From Cornus controversa (lineage: Eukaryota > Streptophyta > Magnoliopsida > Cornales > Cornaceae): DNA of 64,000 nucleotides. The stretch is from NCBI GenBank assembly GCA_026545225.1, contig CM048852.1, forward strand, positions 60,833,146-60,897,145, given 5' to 3'. Positions 13,271-27,300 of the stretch are shown piece after piece. Position numbers and translations under genes: made by a program. Below the pieces are notes generated by a model, which worked only from the letters and a program-made list of their open reading frames with translations, ran no database searches and had not been told where the DNA came from. The stretch's first letter is position 1; every line of letters begins with the position of its first letter.

Positions 13271-15323
13271 AAAAAGTTAAATGTCAGAATCACATGTTAA
13301 ATTGTGCCTACGACTGTCTATCAATTGTATTTTCCGATAGTGTTACTTTAGTTATACTTGAGTTTGAATATAAATTGATTGAAATAACATGCATGTGCAA
13401 GATTTATTTTTTAATTAAATAAGAAATATTGTTTGTCGAAACTTATTGACTTATTGTGTATCAAGTAAAACAATATAATTAAAAGGTACCAGAGGTGGTG
13501 CAACCTATATGCATGCTGCTATACACCCACCTATATTCTCTTTTCTTAGATAAGAAATAAGTTCTCATAAAAGTCCAAGAAAGTTTCAAGGGAAGGGTTC
13601 ACCTTGCCACTCAACTATTTCTGGTTAATAGTTCAGCTCCTCACAACCCCTTCAAATAATCAGAGACCATGGAATAAAGATCTCGGAACACCCACATCAT
13701 CTCAATGCAGGAGACCACTTAGTGAAATCCATGCTATATATATTAGATGGTGAAGTAACTCCCATGCATCTTTGAAATTAAGGTTTAGGTAAGAACAAGA
13801 TATATTTTCCAAATATTGCAGTTATTTGCATTAATTTATAAAGCAAAAACATAGTGACATAAACTTTTAAAGCTTTAAAAAATCACACCGTTTCACTTTA
13901 AAAAGGAAACAAAGTGAGTTTGTAGTCGTGCAAGTTCAAATGTTTATCTATGTTCTGTAATAGTAGAATATGTGATGTGTTGATACACCTTTCATTATTG
14001 GAATTTCACATGGTTACTTGCATCAGCTATTAAAGACAAAGTCTTCAAGCCAAGATTTTCTGAACTGACTGATTTGTCATGTTATTGTGTTTGAATAACT
14101 GTAAAAAGGCCTTGATCAATCATTCCAATATATATTGCCTACAGGTCCGAAGAAGATGAACCCATGATATAGAAGTAGAGAGAAGCAAAATGAAGATAAG
14201 TTATTGTAAGAATAGTAGATCATATGCTCATTTTTCCTTTTCTTTTCTTTTTTCTTCCTTTTTTTGGGGGGTGGGGTGTTTAATTGTTACTGTGATCTAC
14301 TCTGTATTATGTTACCTTTATCTCATAGAAAAATTATGATTATGTCTTATTTGATTCCTTTTTTCCATCTTTTCAATAGAGATCTATATCCAGTAATATT
14401 TGCAGAGCAAAATTTTTAGCCATCATTTGTACTTGGGAGATAAAAAAATTCTCGCAAAGCAGGTGATTGGTTCTCAATTTTTTGGTTTTTCGGGGTTTTG
14501 ATTGTATTTTCCTTGGATACAAATCTTTTATCGTCTTCATCTCTGTTTCTCTGCAATCAAATTTGTATTAGAAAGCAAAATAGAAATGTGTGACTTGGAT
14601 AAACAGATTATAAACGCCAAGGACCATAGAGGGGTTTCCTATTTATATATTAATTTGTTTTTTTTTTCTCTCTCTTTTTCCCGTTCCTGGAGAGCTCTGT
14701 GTAAATTCTGAGCCTGCATTTGATGCCACAAGGAATTGTATTAGTGGACTTTAGTACTATTTTGTGTGGCTTTATATATATTTATTGTATCTTGAGGATC
14801 CAACATGCGTTTAAACAGCAAATCCCCAAGGAGTGGGTATCACAGTGAAATTTAAGTGTATTTTGGATAATTCTTTGGTGTCTTGACCGATTTCTTCTCG
14901 AATTTAATCCAGCATTGAGTTCTCAGATGGTGGTTTGTCTAGTTATGAGATTGGCATATTCGAACTCTGAACTTAGTTTGATGAGAGTTTCATTTACCAG
15001 AATAATACGTAGTGGCATGGTAAATAAGTAATTTCAAAGCCTCATGCATGAACACATTGTCATTTTCGTCGCTGTAAACGTGTGCAAGTGTTAAGATGGA
15101 CTGCGGACATGGTATATAAATGCGAGTATAGCAAGCTTAAGCTGGACTATGAGGATTTAATTGGAGTTGATTGGGTTTGGATTAAAACTGTGTAAACAAA
15201 TTGGAGTTGGTATTCAAACAAACATTTTTTTTTTATTTTTAATATCTGGTAGGTAGGTGTCCAATAAATACTCCGGCCTACACGCACACAAGTTTATTGG
15301 GCTCAAAACGCCCCTTGCGTGTG

Positions 15324-15364
<41 letters not shown>

Positions 15365-15839
15365 GCACACTTATATGTGGCTTAATGCAATGGGTTATAA
15401 ATACATACACAATGGCACAAGTAATCATTATAGAACAAATTAGGACCATTAGCCTAAGTAATTCTGGGAGCGTTTGAGTGATGACTAATTCGAACAAGTT
15501 ATCTTGATTTCAACTTTTCGAGTGAATGCATAGGCTAACCTATGTAAATAATTAATCTGAACATGAATTTGACGTGATGTTTTTCTGGAAACTCTCTTGA
15601 AAATCATTTGGATGTCTTCGCGAAGGAATCAATATGCTCAAATGAGTCAAACTGACCACATTTTTTTGCAATTGATCAGATAGTAATATAAAACCTGCCC
15701 ACTTGGAACATCAACCTCTCTTCAATTTACAAGTTTATGTGAAAGCAATTTTGTAACTCCCACTTTAACAAAACGATATATGAACCAATGCGAATCATGA
15801 TACAGAGCAGTTTCTCTCTCTCTCTCTTTCTCTCTTCAC
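13271..15839. other. Intergenic region before the lipid transfer protein gene
   Basis: No coding frame or RNA gene was recognised. It contains the simple repeat at 15321-15370 and, next to the start codon, a pyrimidine-rich (TC)n tract at about 15811-15836 that is probably in the 5' leader of the downstream gene. The promoter must lie here, but no single element could be assigned. Confidence 0.4.
15321..15370. repeat. Compound (TA)n(CA)n microsatellite
   Basis: A GT-rich start runs into an alternating TA tract and then an AC tract. The strand-symmetric dinucleotide order can form a hairpin. It is a likely length-variable marker. Confidence 0.9.
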
Positions 15840-16916
15840 ATGGCAACTGTAACAGGTTCATATAATGCCATTTTAAGGAAGTTTTTGTTTCTCCTGTTTC
15901 TGGCGATGGCCGTTGGTCCTGTTAGCTCAGACTTGGGCCAAGATAGAAAAGAATGTCAAAAGCAATTGGTTAGTCTATCACCGTGCCTTCCTTTTGTTGA
16001 AGGAGACTCAAGAGCTCCCACTTCTGAGTGTTGTGCTATTCTGAGAAATAGCATAAGCCAAGGAAGCATCAAGTGTCTATGCATTCTAGTTAAGGATCGA
16101 AACGATCCAAACCTCGGTCTCAAGATCAATGCTACCCTTGCACTTACCCTCCCTTCCATTTGCCATGCTCCGGCTAATGTATCAAACTGCCCTGGTTAGT
16201 ACTTCTTTCTAAACTTCTGCTTCCTTGCCTGTCTTTATTATTCTACTGTATCAATCAGACTGATCAGATAGATAGATAGATGGTTAAGCAAGCTGAACTT
16301 CTATAGTTCAATTTTTAGGGTCCTTCCTATCCCACGACATACATTTTTGGGAATTTTTTTCTCTTCCCAAGGTATAGTCACTTAACTACTTTGAGTCTTG
16401 AAGTAACAATGAACTTGAAAACCATAAGCACAGTGATTTGAAATTTTGAATACAAATTACATTGACATCTTTGTCACTGACAGTAATTGTTTCCAACTTT
16501 TCTTTCTTTAAACACAGCTCTTTTGCATTTGGCTCCTAACTCCACAGATGCTCAGGTTTTCGAACAATATGCTGCTAGCACCGCCATAGGTAATTTACAT
16601 ATTCTCTTATTTAAGCGATTGTAAAGCTCAAATTATGTTTACTTAAACAGCACTGAATAACAAAGTTATATTTGTTCTATTCTATACACCAGAGTCCATT
16701 TTTATGCATGTGCCAATTTTAATGCTTATTCAAGCCACCAAGAGATGTATTTCATTAACGTTTTTGTTAACTTTCGTATTGATGCTTGCAATGGTCACAG
16801 ACATCCCCACAAGCTCAAGTAGCTCTGCAAGGGGAAGGAAATGGACTGGAATAGGGATGAAGGTCACTGGAATTTCACTTTGGCTTTTGATATCAGTCTT
16901 CATCGGCAGTGTATAG
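15840..16916 (+). CDS. GPI-anchored non-specific lipid transfer protein (type G, YLS3/LTPG-like)
   Basis: Predicted secreted lipid-binding protein tethered to the outer plasma membrane. This family helps move cuticular or suberin lipids. Exons are 15840-16194, 16518-16589 and 16801-16916 (TAG), 180 residues; all junctions are GT-AG and the phases close. An N-terminal signal peptide covers about residues 1-30 (hydrophobic FLFLLFLAMAV). The eight-cysteine motif is complete: C39, C49, C64-C65, C79-x-C81, C108 and C117. The segment CILVKDRNDPNLGLKINATL is typical of the YLS3-like clade. A Ser-rich stretch (about 146-151) precedes a hydrophobic C-terminus, as expected for GPI attachment. Exon 3 was chosen because it joins in frame and supplies this tail; the open frame that begins at 16704 is partly intron. 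Confidence 0.92.
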
Positions 16917-18322
16917 GAAGAACAACTTTTATATGTAATTTTACCTAATTAGTCTTGTTAAAAAAACCTACAATAAGGTTTATGGGGTTCTCTCACATCT
17001 TATTGATGATAATAAGGGATGGTAATGTTTCCTCCCTACAAAGGAGCCATCAGTATCCTGTTTCACTATAAAATTTCTATAAGGCAAATAATTAGTATTT
17101 TACATCACTCGGTAGACCCAATTATCCACACAAAAACAACCATCTGATGCCATGAAAACTAGATAAATTCTTACTCACAAGCAATTTCACCAATGTTAAC
17201 ATCACTCGGTACAAGAGACCAATCCTTTTGTGAGGGACTATCGAATAAAGAATTCCTGGTTCCCCAACTTGTCAATTCTACTCTTTAGTCAAATATGAGT
17301 AGTATTTAAGTTATAACTTATAAGGTAGAGACTATATCATTAACCAACGTTACTGCAAAAAAATCTAATCATGAAGTTTATTTTGTACAGTAACATACAT
17401 TGAATCTCATGTCTCTCTCACATTTTAAGTATCTTCCACCCTTCATGTATAACAACATTATTGGCAACAGTTGTCCAAGTCTGGTCATTAGCCTCCAAAA
17501 TTTGCAAATTGTAATATCCACCTAGAATTTGATAAAACAAAATCATTACTGACGTCAGCTGAAGGTCCACACAATGATGAAACTGTACTAGACCTAACAA
17601 TGCTTGACACTAAAATAGCAATTGTAGGATAGTTATATATTAAAAGGGAATTGAATGCTTATGTTATGACTAGAATACAAGGTACTAGCTCAAACCATGC
17701 TAATTCTTATTTTGGTTCATATTCAGGCCAAACTAAGAAACACGTTCACTGCTAAAAAGATGGCATGCCCTTGTCAAACACCGACATTTCATGAACACTC
17801 TTGCACACATGACCGACACTTCTAAACGTATTTCTGCATCTATACACACATGTTTTAAATCTAAAAAGATCATTAACCCACTGCAACTTATCAGAAGCAA
17901 AATGGACGTGCCTGCACAACACTTTTTTTCATTAAAAAAAAGAAAAAGAAAAGTGGAAAGGATATGGCACAAGGACACCATATCTTTAAATGAAAAACAC
18001 GATAATATATTCTGAGATAAAGGACTTGACCATCTAGAGAAAAACTAATCCATCAAAGTTAATGGGAATCTTTAAATGATTTGTTGGTGTAACGTTTTAT
18101 TTCTTGGAACTAGCAATTTTTTCTGCATATCTTAAGCGCACATCAAAAGGTCAAGTGTGATATAGCTTAAATACAAGTGCTATGAAGATGATTAATAAAT
18201 TATATTTTTATCAAAGTTTATGATGCTGGTGGTTTGTTCAACTACCGTGGGCAAACATAAATAGGTTGGTGATACCTTGATGGAAGGAGAAAATCACTTT
18301 GCCACTTCAATAAACCATAAGA
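16917..18322. other. Convergent intergenic region
   Basis: This lies between two genes that point toward each other, so it should contain both 3' UTRs. No protein family, RNA gene or transposon end was recognised. Short open frames here (for example 17733-18015 on both strands) overlap each other and have no family resemblance. Confidence 0.45.
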
Positions 18323-21300
18323 TCAACTGTGCACTTTGAAGCACCTCAGATATGGGAATAATTGAAGCAGTTCTTCACGGCTCCGTCTCTGTAAGGAAAA
18401 CAGATCCACAAAAAGACGGTGAAAGAGATTATTAGGGAAAATCAGCACATATTTGTGGGTGTCTGAGAGATGACAATAGCCCCATCCCACCCTCATCCGA
18501 AAATATTAATACATACACACAACTCACCTGGCCTATTAAACATAAACTTGTCAAATTGATGGTTAAACTATCCTTATTACCATGTTATTTGGTGATTTTA
18601 AATACCATAAACTACCTACCCAATTAGGGAAGCATTTCCAACTCGTGTTATCCATAAATCTTTGTATAATAACTAAGAATTGCATATGTAGACATAAAAA
18701 AGTAAACCATCTATTTAGGTAGGAAATATTTCATTCACCTTGATGCCAATGCATCCATTCACATCAAGAGTAGTAAGTGTGTCTGAGCAGAACCTTGAGA
18801 GGGCTTCCAGGCACTTATCAGTGACACCAACAATTCCAAACAAACTGCAATTTTTCCTTCCATGGCATCAGTAACAGAAACTATATCAATAGAAAACAAA
18901 TTAATAGCCAGGACAAAGGATTTCATTACAACAGCATGGACTACCCCACATACTCATCAACCTGATTAGTGCTCTGCATCAGTAGGAATTCAAGCTGCGC
19001 TAAAATTGAGGCAGCTGGGTGACACCAATATCTTTCCTTGGGCGAAAATTTAATCAATAACGAATCATAACAATCTGATAGGGACAATTCCATTCATATT
19101 TCTTTCAAGTCCTAAACTATCCATTGCTTTCCATTTTATTGCAGTATAGCAGAATATATTTGCGACTATATTAATAGCATAAATTTGAAATTCAAGTTGA
19201 TGGCCCGATGAATGTGGGGTATCAGGTATGCTCTTTGGAGCTACCAAGAGTGCTCACATTCAAGATTTAAATAAAGGATTTCAATCTTTCAAATTTAATA
19301 ATGTTTCTCACAATCAAGACGTACCTAAGAAATTGAAGGGAGGTGCAACCTTGTGCAATGGCTATGATCCCCACGTCAGTGATACGTACACACCTGTTCA
19401 GATATCAGAAATTGACTCATGAATAAGAGCAACACAACTTATTTGGGTCCAAAAAATTTGAAATGGAGATTGAAGCTTAACCCACCACGTCAGATTAAGA
19501 GAGACCATATTCTTGCATTTGGCTATGCAAGAAAGTCCTCCATCAGATAGATTCTGAAATTCAGATTCCCAGTGAGTTCAATGTCTATCAAAGGAAATTG
19601 CGAGTGATAAATTTGTTCAATATTATAATACCTGAGCACCACAGAGGTCTAAGAATCTAAGATGGGGCAAAAGTGATATCTTCTTGTAAGCTTCATCTGT
19701 AAAGCTATATTAATGAATGAAAGCAATCACATACATCAGAAATCCGAAAAAACCTAGTGTAAACTTGTAAATACAGAACTTCTAATGAATACCTTGAAAG
19801 GGCATAGAGATTTAGACTACGAAGAGAATTGCACTTGTATAATATCTTTTGCAAACCCCCATCTGTTAGCTTGATGCACCTAAAAAACATCCAAAAAGAT
19901 ATATGAAGTAATGAACTCGTAGACCATCAGAAAGGTAAAAATTTTATTCATAGAAATTAAGTTTGACTTGACTACTTTTTAGAATTGCAAAAAGGTTTCA
20001 AGATAAAGGATTGGGAAAGTTACAAATGAATAGATCATAAAATCTCCTGTATGACCAAGTTTTCTGCCATTAATATGGAGCACGATAGCATCCAGTTGCC
20101 ATGTTTAGATGGTCACGGCCTTAAATTTGTGAAACTACTCTAATCTACATAAACCAAAACACAAACCTGGTGAGGTTCAACGACTCCAATTCTTCATAAT
20201 TGTCAGCAACTAATTGCAAACTTTTGTCTGTAATATTCTGTAATTGCCACATCAAAGTACTCTATTTCAGACAACCGTCAAGTTGAAGTATCCTAAACTC
20301 AATAGCTGAGTAATAAATACAACATACACCATGAACTTATTAAAAAGGAAAGCAATAAGTCGAATAAGTTCGTATATATTACATACTTCAAAAGAAAAAA
20401 ACAATCTTTCTCTACTTAATTCCATATCAACTAGTCCAGATTCTTGAAAGAAGCATATTAGCACTTGCAGTATCTTACTGAGCTTCAAATCATTATAGCC
20501 TTCTCTTGTGAATCTTTAAAATTACAAATATTATGGTTGGGCATATAGTCAATAAATGGCACATATTATAGCACTTAGCAGACTTGTTTAGAGAAGCACA
20601 ACTGAGAGAGGGTATTTTCCTATGGTTTGGGCTCAAATTCATGCTTTATTATTATTATTTTTTCATTTATTGGATTGAGTGAGGAATATATATCCCCCAC
20701 CTTGTTCTTTTTCCTAACTGATTCTTTTTTGGCTATCTCGTTGTCACTACAACACTCAAATTTGAATCAAATCACTTTTTATGGGTACTGTACAGTTACT
20801 AGTCTTCTTTGCACATGAACATAATACATTGTCCTACATTTTATTCAAATACTGCTGCCTCTAACTTCTCATGAGTGCATTTATATCTAATGCTATCCTT
20901 TCCTTGTCTTGCTACTCGTATAGTTCAACATCTTTCCAATAGCATATGGTACATATTCTATTACCTGGGCACATAGCTAAGACGCCCAATTTTTAAACCA
21001 ATCCCAAAAATACAGCAAAACCCCTACTTCCCCCCTTCTTTCTTTTACAACCCAAGGCTCAATTATTTGGTAATGTGGGAGCAGGTTCCATCTGTGAACA
21101 ACCAGCTGATACAAAATTTATGAATTAAATTAGTTATTCATTAGTAAATTGAAGGAAGTAGAGGAGGGCTAAAAGCTAGGAACAGAAGTCATAGCGAAGG
21201 CATAAATTATGTCCACTTTCAGTTCTGAACAATGCCTCTATCAGATTTTACTGCAAGACCTCTGTTTTAATATTAAGCGTTACAAATATCAATCCCTATT

Positions 21301-24300
21301 TTCATTAATATCATCATACACCCTTCACCCATCCATATTGGTTAGGTATCAATAAATCCTTTCAACCATTCTACATATTCTAGTTCCCCATTTTCTGCCA
21401 AAACATGTGAAAACTTGTTTATTCTTTTTTGTTAATTAAGCAGCTGTAAAAGAACTTCATATAGTTTTGCTCCATCATAAAATAATTGATCTACCATTAC
21501 ATCACTAAATTTCTCCTTCAGGCTAATCTATTTTTTTCACAGAACATATGATTAAAGCATTTTCTTTACTCCTGAATTAAGTTGATATCAACAAAGTAAG
21601 TGTTCAATTTGGTTCTTTTCATGTTGGACAGAAACATGTGAAGCAACTTCCATTCAATCTTTTAAGACTAAAAGAAAAAGAAATAGAAGAAATCCACTAA
21701 CAGGATTGAGTTCACAATAGATATATTAACACAAATAAATGGGATTGGCATTCAGTCATCAATGATATACCTTACAGCCACTCAAGTTTAAATCAACTAT
21801 GTGCTTGCAATTCTTCACCAAATGCTCTATACCAATATCTGTAACCCTGAAGCTCAATTTTTAGACAAAAGTTCATGGGTAATCATAAAAACAAAATTGG
21901 TTTTATTGTACCAATAGTTCTAAGGTAGGCATGAAAGGTCAGGTGAACTTCAAAATACCTTACATTCCAATAGATTGAGAAGACCCTCAGTCTAGGACAA
22001 GCAGTCGTTATAACTTCAAGTCCCTTGTCAGAGATCTTTTGGCAGCCATTCAGATTTAATGACTCCAGGTTTTGAAGGGAATCCAAATACTGCAAACAGA
22101 ATATCAAGCAATGATAAACCATTTCTTCACAAAAGTATTGCATACTTCATGAGTTTTCATGTGAAAATATTTTTAAATCCAGAAAAATATTTGAACCAAA
22201 TTTATAGTTTCCTCGAGAATCTAGGGGTTTTTAAGTTGACAATCAACTACCAAAAAGCTTAATCTATCAGAGGAGGTCTAACTTAAGCATTTATACCACA
22301 CGCTCCAACGTGCAGCCAAACGCCCACCATAATAAGCAAGCATGGCCAAATACTATAAATCGGGAGGGTGCATTTCAAATGTACAGACCCCACCTGTTTT
22401 GATATAAACCCATTAAATATCAGAGAGGGTGTACTTTAAGCATTTATATCCTCAACAGCTAAACTAAGGATTCTCATGCATGTGTTGACACATGTTAAGA
22501 ATTCTTATTGTAATTTTTTCGAACTAACAATGTGTGTCAATAAATTATTGTATGTCAACAAATTAAACTAGGCATTTTAGAAATCCTTTTGAGTTTCTTC
22601 TATTTATCAATCTTTCCTTGTTTCAACCAATAAATGAATAAATAAATAAAATCAATTCTGTAGATCCCGCAATGATAGTATATTAACCAGGTAACATCAA
22701 TGAGATGAAATAGACATACAAAGTCAGCACATTACACAAGAAGTGGCATTCCGTGTAAAAATGATTTGAACATTGGATAATATTTCTTCAATTGATTTTC
22801 AATACTATATACAAATGAGAAAGATTAATCTTATACAAGCAGCAGCTAACCTATTCTAGGTAAGTTTTGTACAGGCAATCAATTACAATCACTAATTTAT
22901 ACAATCCTATAATCAAGCAAATCCATTTCTATAATTGTGCAGATCTTCATTCTTTTCCGTTAATACTCCCCCTCAAGTTGGAGTGTGCATGTCAAGAAAG
23001 CCAAACTTGCTAGAAAGGGAACGGAAAGCTGGTTGACCAAGTGGCTTGGTGAACATATCGACAAGTTGACAAGCTGAGGAAACGTGAGCAGTCACGATAT
23101 CACCTGACTAAATTCGTTCTCGAACAACATGGTAGTCAATTTCTATGTGCTTGGTTCGATCATGGTAAACTGGGTTGGCTGCAATATGAAGTGCTGCTTG
23201 GCTATCACAAAACAACTTGGCTGGTTGTGAGTGCTCAATCCGTAAGTCATGCAGCAAGTACTTGAGCCAAGTAAGTTCACATGTAATGGAAGACATGGCT
23301 AGATATTCTGATTCGGCTAAGGACCATGACACCGTTGTTTGTTTCTTAGTTCTCCATGAGATAAGAGCTCCTCCGAGAAAGACGCAATAACCAGTCAGAT
23401 CGTCTTGTGATGGAACACCGAGCCCAATCTATGTCACAAAAACCTGTCAATAGTAAATTTCCTTTGGCTGGAAAATATAAGCCTTGTCAGGGTGCTCCTT
23501 TCAAATACCGCAAAAGATGAACATCATCTAGATGTAGTTTTCTTGGTTCCTGCATAGTTTGGCTTAGAATGTGAACCGAATACATGATTTCCGGTCTCAT
23601 GATAGTGAGATAAATAAGCCGTCCAACCAATCTTCTATAAGTGGATGGATTCTTTAATAAGTCTCCTTCTGTGGGCAAGAGCTTAATGTTTTCTTCCATA
23701 GGTGTTGGTGATAGTTTGGCCCCAATCAAGCTTGCTTCATCCAAGATATCAAGAGTATATTTTCGTTGAGACATCGAAATCCCATTAGTAGAACGAGCAA
23801 CTTCAACACCACGAAAGTATCGTAACTGGCCAAGATCTTTGATGCGAAATTTGGTGCAAAGAAAATCTTTAAGAGTGCGAATGGCATTGTCGTCGATACT
23901 GGTAATAATCATGTCATCTACATTGATGAGTACGGCTGTGAAAGAGTCACCAGAAACCTTAGTAAACAAGGAATGACTAGCTCTCGACTGATGAAAACGA
24001 TCCTGCTGAATGGCAGTAGAAAACTTGTGAAACCAGCTGCGGGAAGCTTGTTTAAGCCCATAGAGTGACTTGTTGAGTCAACATACCATAGATTTCTCTC
24101 CCTGTCGACGAAAACCGGGAGGTAGCTGCATATATACCTCCTCAAGTAAATTAGCATGAAGGAATGCATTCTAAACATCCATTTGGTGAAGAGACCAATT
24201 GTGAATGGCGACCACGGCAAGTAAGCAACGGATGGTAGTCAATTTGGCGACAGGAGAAAACGTCTCTTTATAGTCAATCCTTTCGTGTTGAGTGAAACCT

Positions 24301-27300
24301 TTCGGCACCAACCGGGCTTTGTACCGCTCAACTGCGTCATCCGAGTTGTGTTTAATCTTGTATACCCACTTGCACCCAATAGGACGATGGCTGGAAGGGA
24401 GAGATGCAATTGTCTATGTCTGATTTTGTTCAAGAGCATTTAATTCTGCAGCCATGACCTCTCGCCATTTAGGATCCAAAACAGCCTATTCATATGTCAC
24501 AAGTTCCACAAGAGTAGTAATAGTACAGATAAAACTCCGATAATTAGGTGAGAGTTATGCATAAGAAAGATACTGAAGTAATGGATGACGTGTACTTGAC
24601 AAAGAAGATGACGAGCTGGGAGCAACCATGGTTGTGTTGTAGAGGTGGAAATTGCAGAGTTTAACATTTGGTTGTTTGATACGGTCAGAACGGCGAAGAT
24701 AAGGAATAGGAGAAGGTGGTTGAGCAATGGGGTTGTCAAGAGAAGCATGTTCAGTTGAGTCAAGCATGGGTGATCGAGATAAGTCTATTAAAGGTGAGGA
24801 AGTAGTGGTGTCGCATGGGTTGGCTATATCTGGGGAGATTGGTTCAACTGGGCTTGGGCCACTTAGATTGGGAAGAAGCTGTATGTCTGAGTTGTGTGGT
24901 AAAGGAAGAACAACCCCATCTTGGTGAAGCTCTTGAAGGTTATTATGGAAAGGAAAAATGTGCTCATAAAAGACGACATCTCGGGAAGAAAAGAATTTAT
25001 GTGCATGAAGATCATAAACCCCATAACCCTTTTGACCAAGAGGATAACCAACAAAAATGCAACGACGAGCTTGTTGATCAAATTTGTGTGTGGGTGTAAG
25101 ATTAGTGGCATAACAAAGGCACCTGAAAGTGCGGAGATGAGTGTATGTGGGTTGTATTTTGTGGAGCATTTGGTATGGAGATTTGTGAGAAAGGAGGGGT
25201 GTAGGTAGACGATTAATAAAATAGCAAGCCGTTTGGACACTTTGCCCCCCAAAATTTCAATGGTAAGTTTGCTTGAAAACGGAGGAGCCCTGCCCACATT
25301 CAAAAGATGACGATGTTTCGTCTCAACTACCCCATTTTGTGAGGGGTTGAGGTACATGAATGATGAAAAACAATTCCCTTAGTGTCTAGGAAATTTTTCA
25401 TTGTTACAAATTCAGCCCCATTGTCGGCTTGAAGAGTTTTGACATGACAATTAAATTGTGTTTCCACCCAGAAATAAAAAATTGCAATATCCCTTGTGTT
25501 TCTGACTTAAAACTCATGAAATGTATCCAAGTGTATCGAGTAAAATCATCAACAATTGTTAAGAGATAACGAGCCCCATAATGAGAATTTATTCGATGTG
25601 GTCCCCAAATATCACAATGTATCAAATCAAAACATACTTGCGAAAAAATAATTAGATGGAAAAGATAAGCGAGTTTGTTTGGCTAAAGGACAAATTTCAC
25701 AAGCATATTTCGAATCAAAATAAATTTCAGAATTTATCTTGGTAAGAACTTGGAGAGGACCGACGGATGGATGTCCAAGGCGTTAGTGCCATAGGTTGGA
25801 GTGTTTGCAGATGTTGTAGGCCAAGGTTGGGTTTTGGTCTTGTGCAAGGTAGTAGAGACCATAAATGGTAGCAGTGTCCTGCACAACACAGAGATCGGGA
25901 GAGAATATCACTATACACTTTAATGCTCGTGTCAATTTGCTGACTGATAGTAAATTAACTTGAAATTGTGGAACTTTGAACACTTCGTCAAGTTTAATAT
26001 GTGGTGACTTGATGCGTGTCTAACCACCATCTGGCAACTGAATGGTGGCTAACTTGGGCAAACATTTCGGGTTCATTAATTCAATCGAAGAAGTCACATG
26101 ATCTGTGGCTCCACTATCAATAATCCAATATAAACTCAAGTGTGACGCAACCGGAATTACTTTAGATGATGGTGTAACAATACCTGTGGCATTTGCAAAG
26201 TGTTGTGGGTTACCATCATTGTTTTTCCGAAGCATGGCCATCAATTGGTTGTATTCTTCAGTTGTGAGTCTCGGTCCATCATTGGAAGAGGAAGGTTTTG
26301 CTCCAATCTCCGTACTTTGTTTGGTTCATTCTTCGCATGATTTGCATTTAAACGCCGCTGATTTGGAGGCTTCACATTCTTTCCATGAAGCTTGTGACCC
26401 ACTGGGAAGCCGTGTAGGTAATAACATTTTTCGCCGTTGTGGTAGTCTTGATCACAATACGAACAGTGCAGCGTATAAGGACGAGTGAATAAACTCGACG
26501 TGTATCGGGAAGAGGTTGCATTAATAGAATTTGTCCACGAATGGTGGCATAACTATCATTCAATCCCATGAGAAACTACATGACTCTCTCCTTCTCATCC
26601 CTTTTGTTGAGTTGCTCCAATCCACCGCATGAGCAAGTCAGTGTCTCATGATAGGATGAATGTTCGTCCCAAAAAGCTTTCAGTTGGTATAGTAGACAGA
26701 GATGGACTGTTGCCCTTGTCTATGTTCCACGATTTCTCGCTTGATCTGATAATTCTTGACTCGTTTCCTTGGGAGAAACGCTCTTATAGGTCCGCCTAGA
26801 CCTCTGCTGCAATTTCTGCATAAATCACACTACTTGCTATGTCAGGATGAATAGAGTTCAATAGCCATGACAAGACCATGTCATTGCAGTGCTGCCGTGA
26901 AGGAAAAGTGACGTCAATGAAGGGAGGTGGCTTGATCGAACCTGTGACAAATCTGATCTTGTTCTTAGCACTTAGGCCAATTCACATAGCATGACTCCAT
27001 GTGCTATAGTTGTCTCCTTCAAGTAGTTTGGAAACGAGTACAATACCCGGATGATCTGAGTGATGTAGGGAGTAGGGATCCGAGACATCTAGTGTGGCCT
27101 CACGCTATGTAATTTCTGTTTTGCTGCTGCTGCTGTTTTTGTCTTCCATGGTGATGGCGATAGCAAGGGATTAAGGTTTGCGGAAGCGTTGTAGGGTTCC
27201 AGAGTCACCAGGTTTGATGCTCTGATACCATGTAAAAATGATTTGAATATTGGATAATATTTCTTCAATTGATTTCCGATACTATATACAAATGAGAAAT

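Noticed and set aside
16704..16916. Independent small membrane protein
   Set aside because: Its C-terminal half is the third exon of the lipid transfer protein gene; the first half is intron.
19470..19490. Non-canonical GC splice donor in F-box exon 9
   Set aside because: A GT donor a few bases earlier (TG then GTGGGT) joins in frame with the next exon and restores the conserved Trp-Cys pair.
24555..25357. Host genes from long open frames at 24.5-25.4 kb on both strands
   Set aside because: The minus-strand frames are copia integrase and linker segments, and the plus-strand frames are their shadows.
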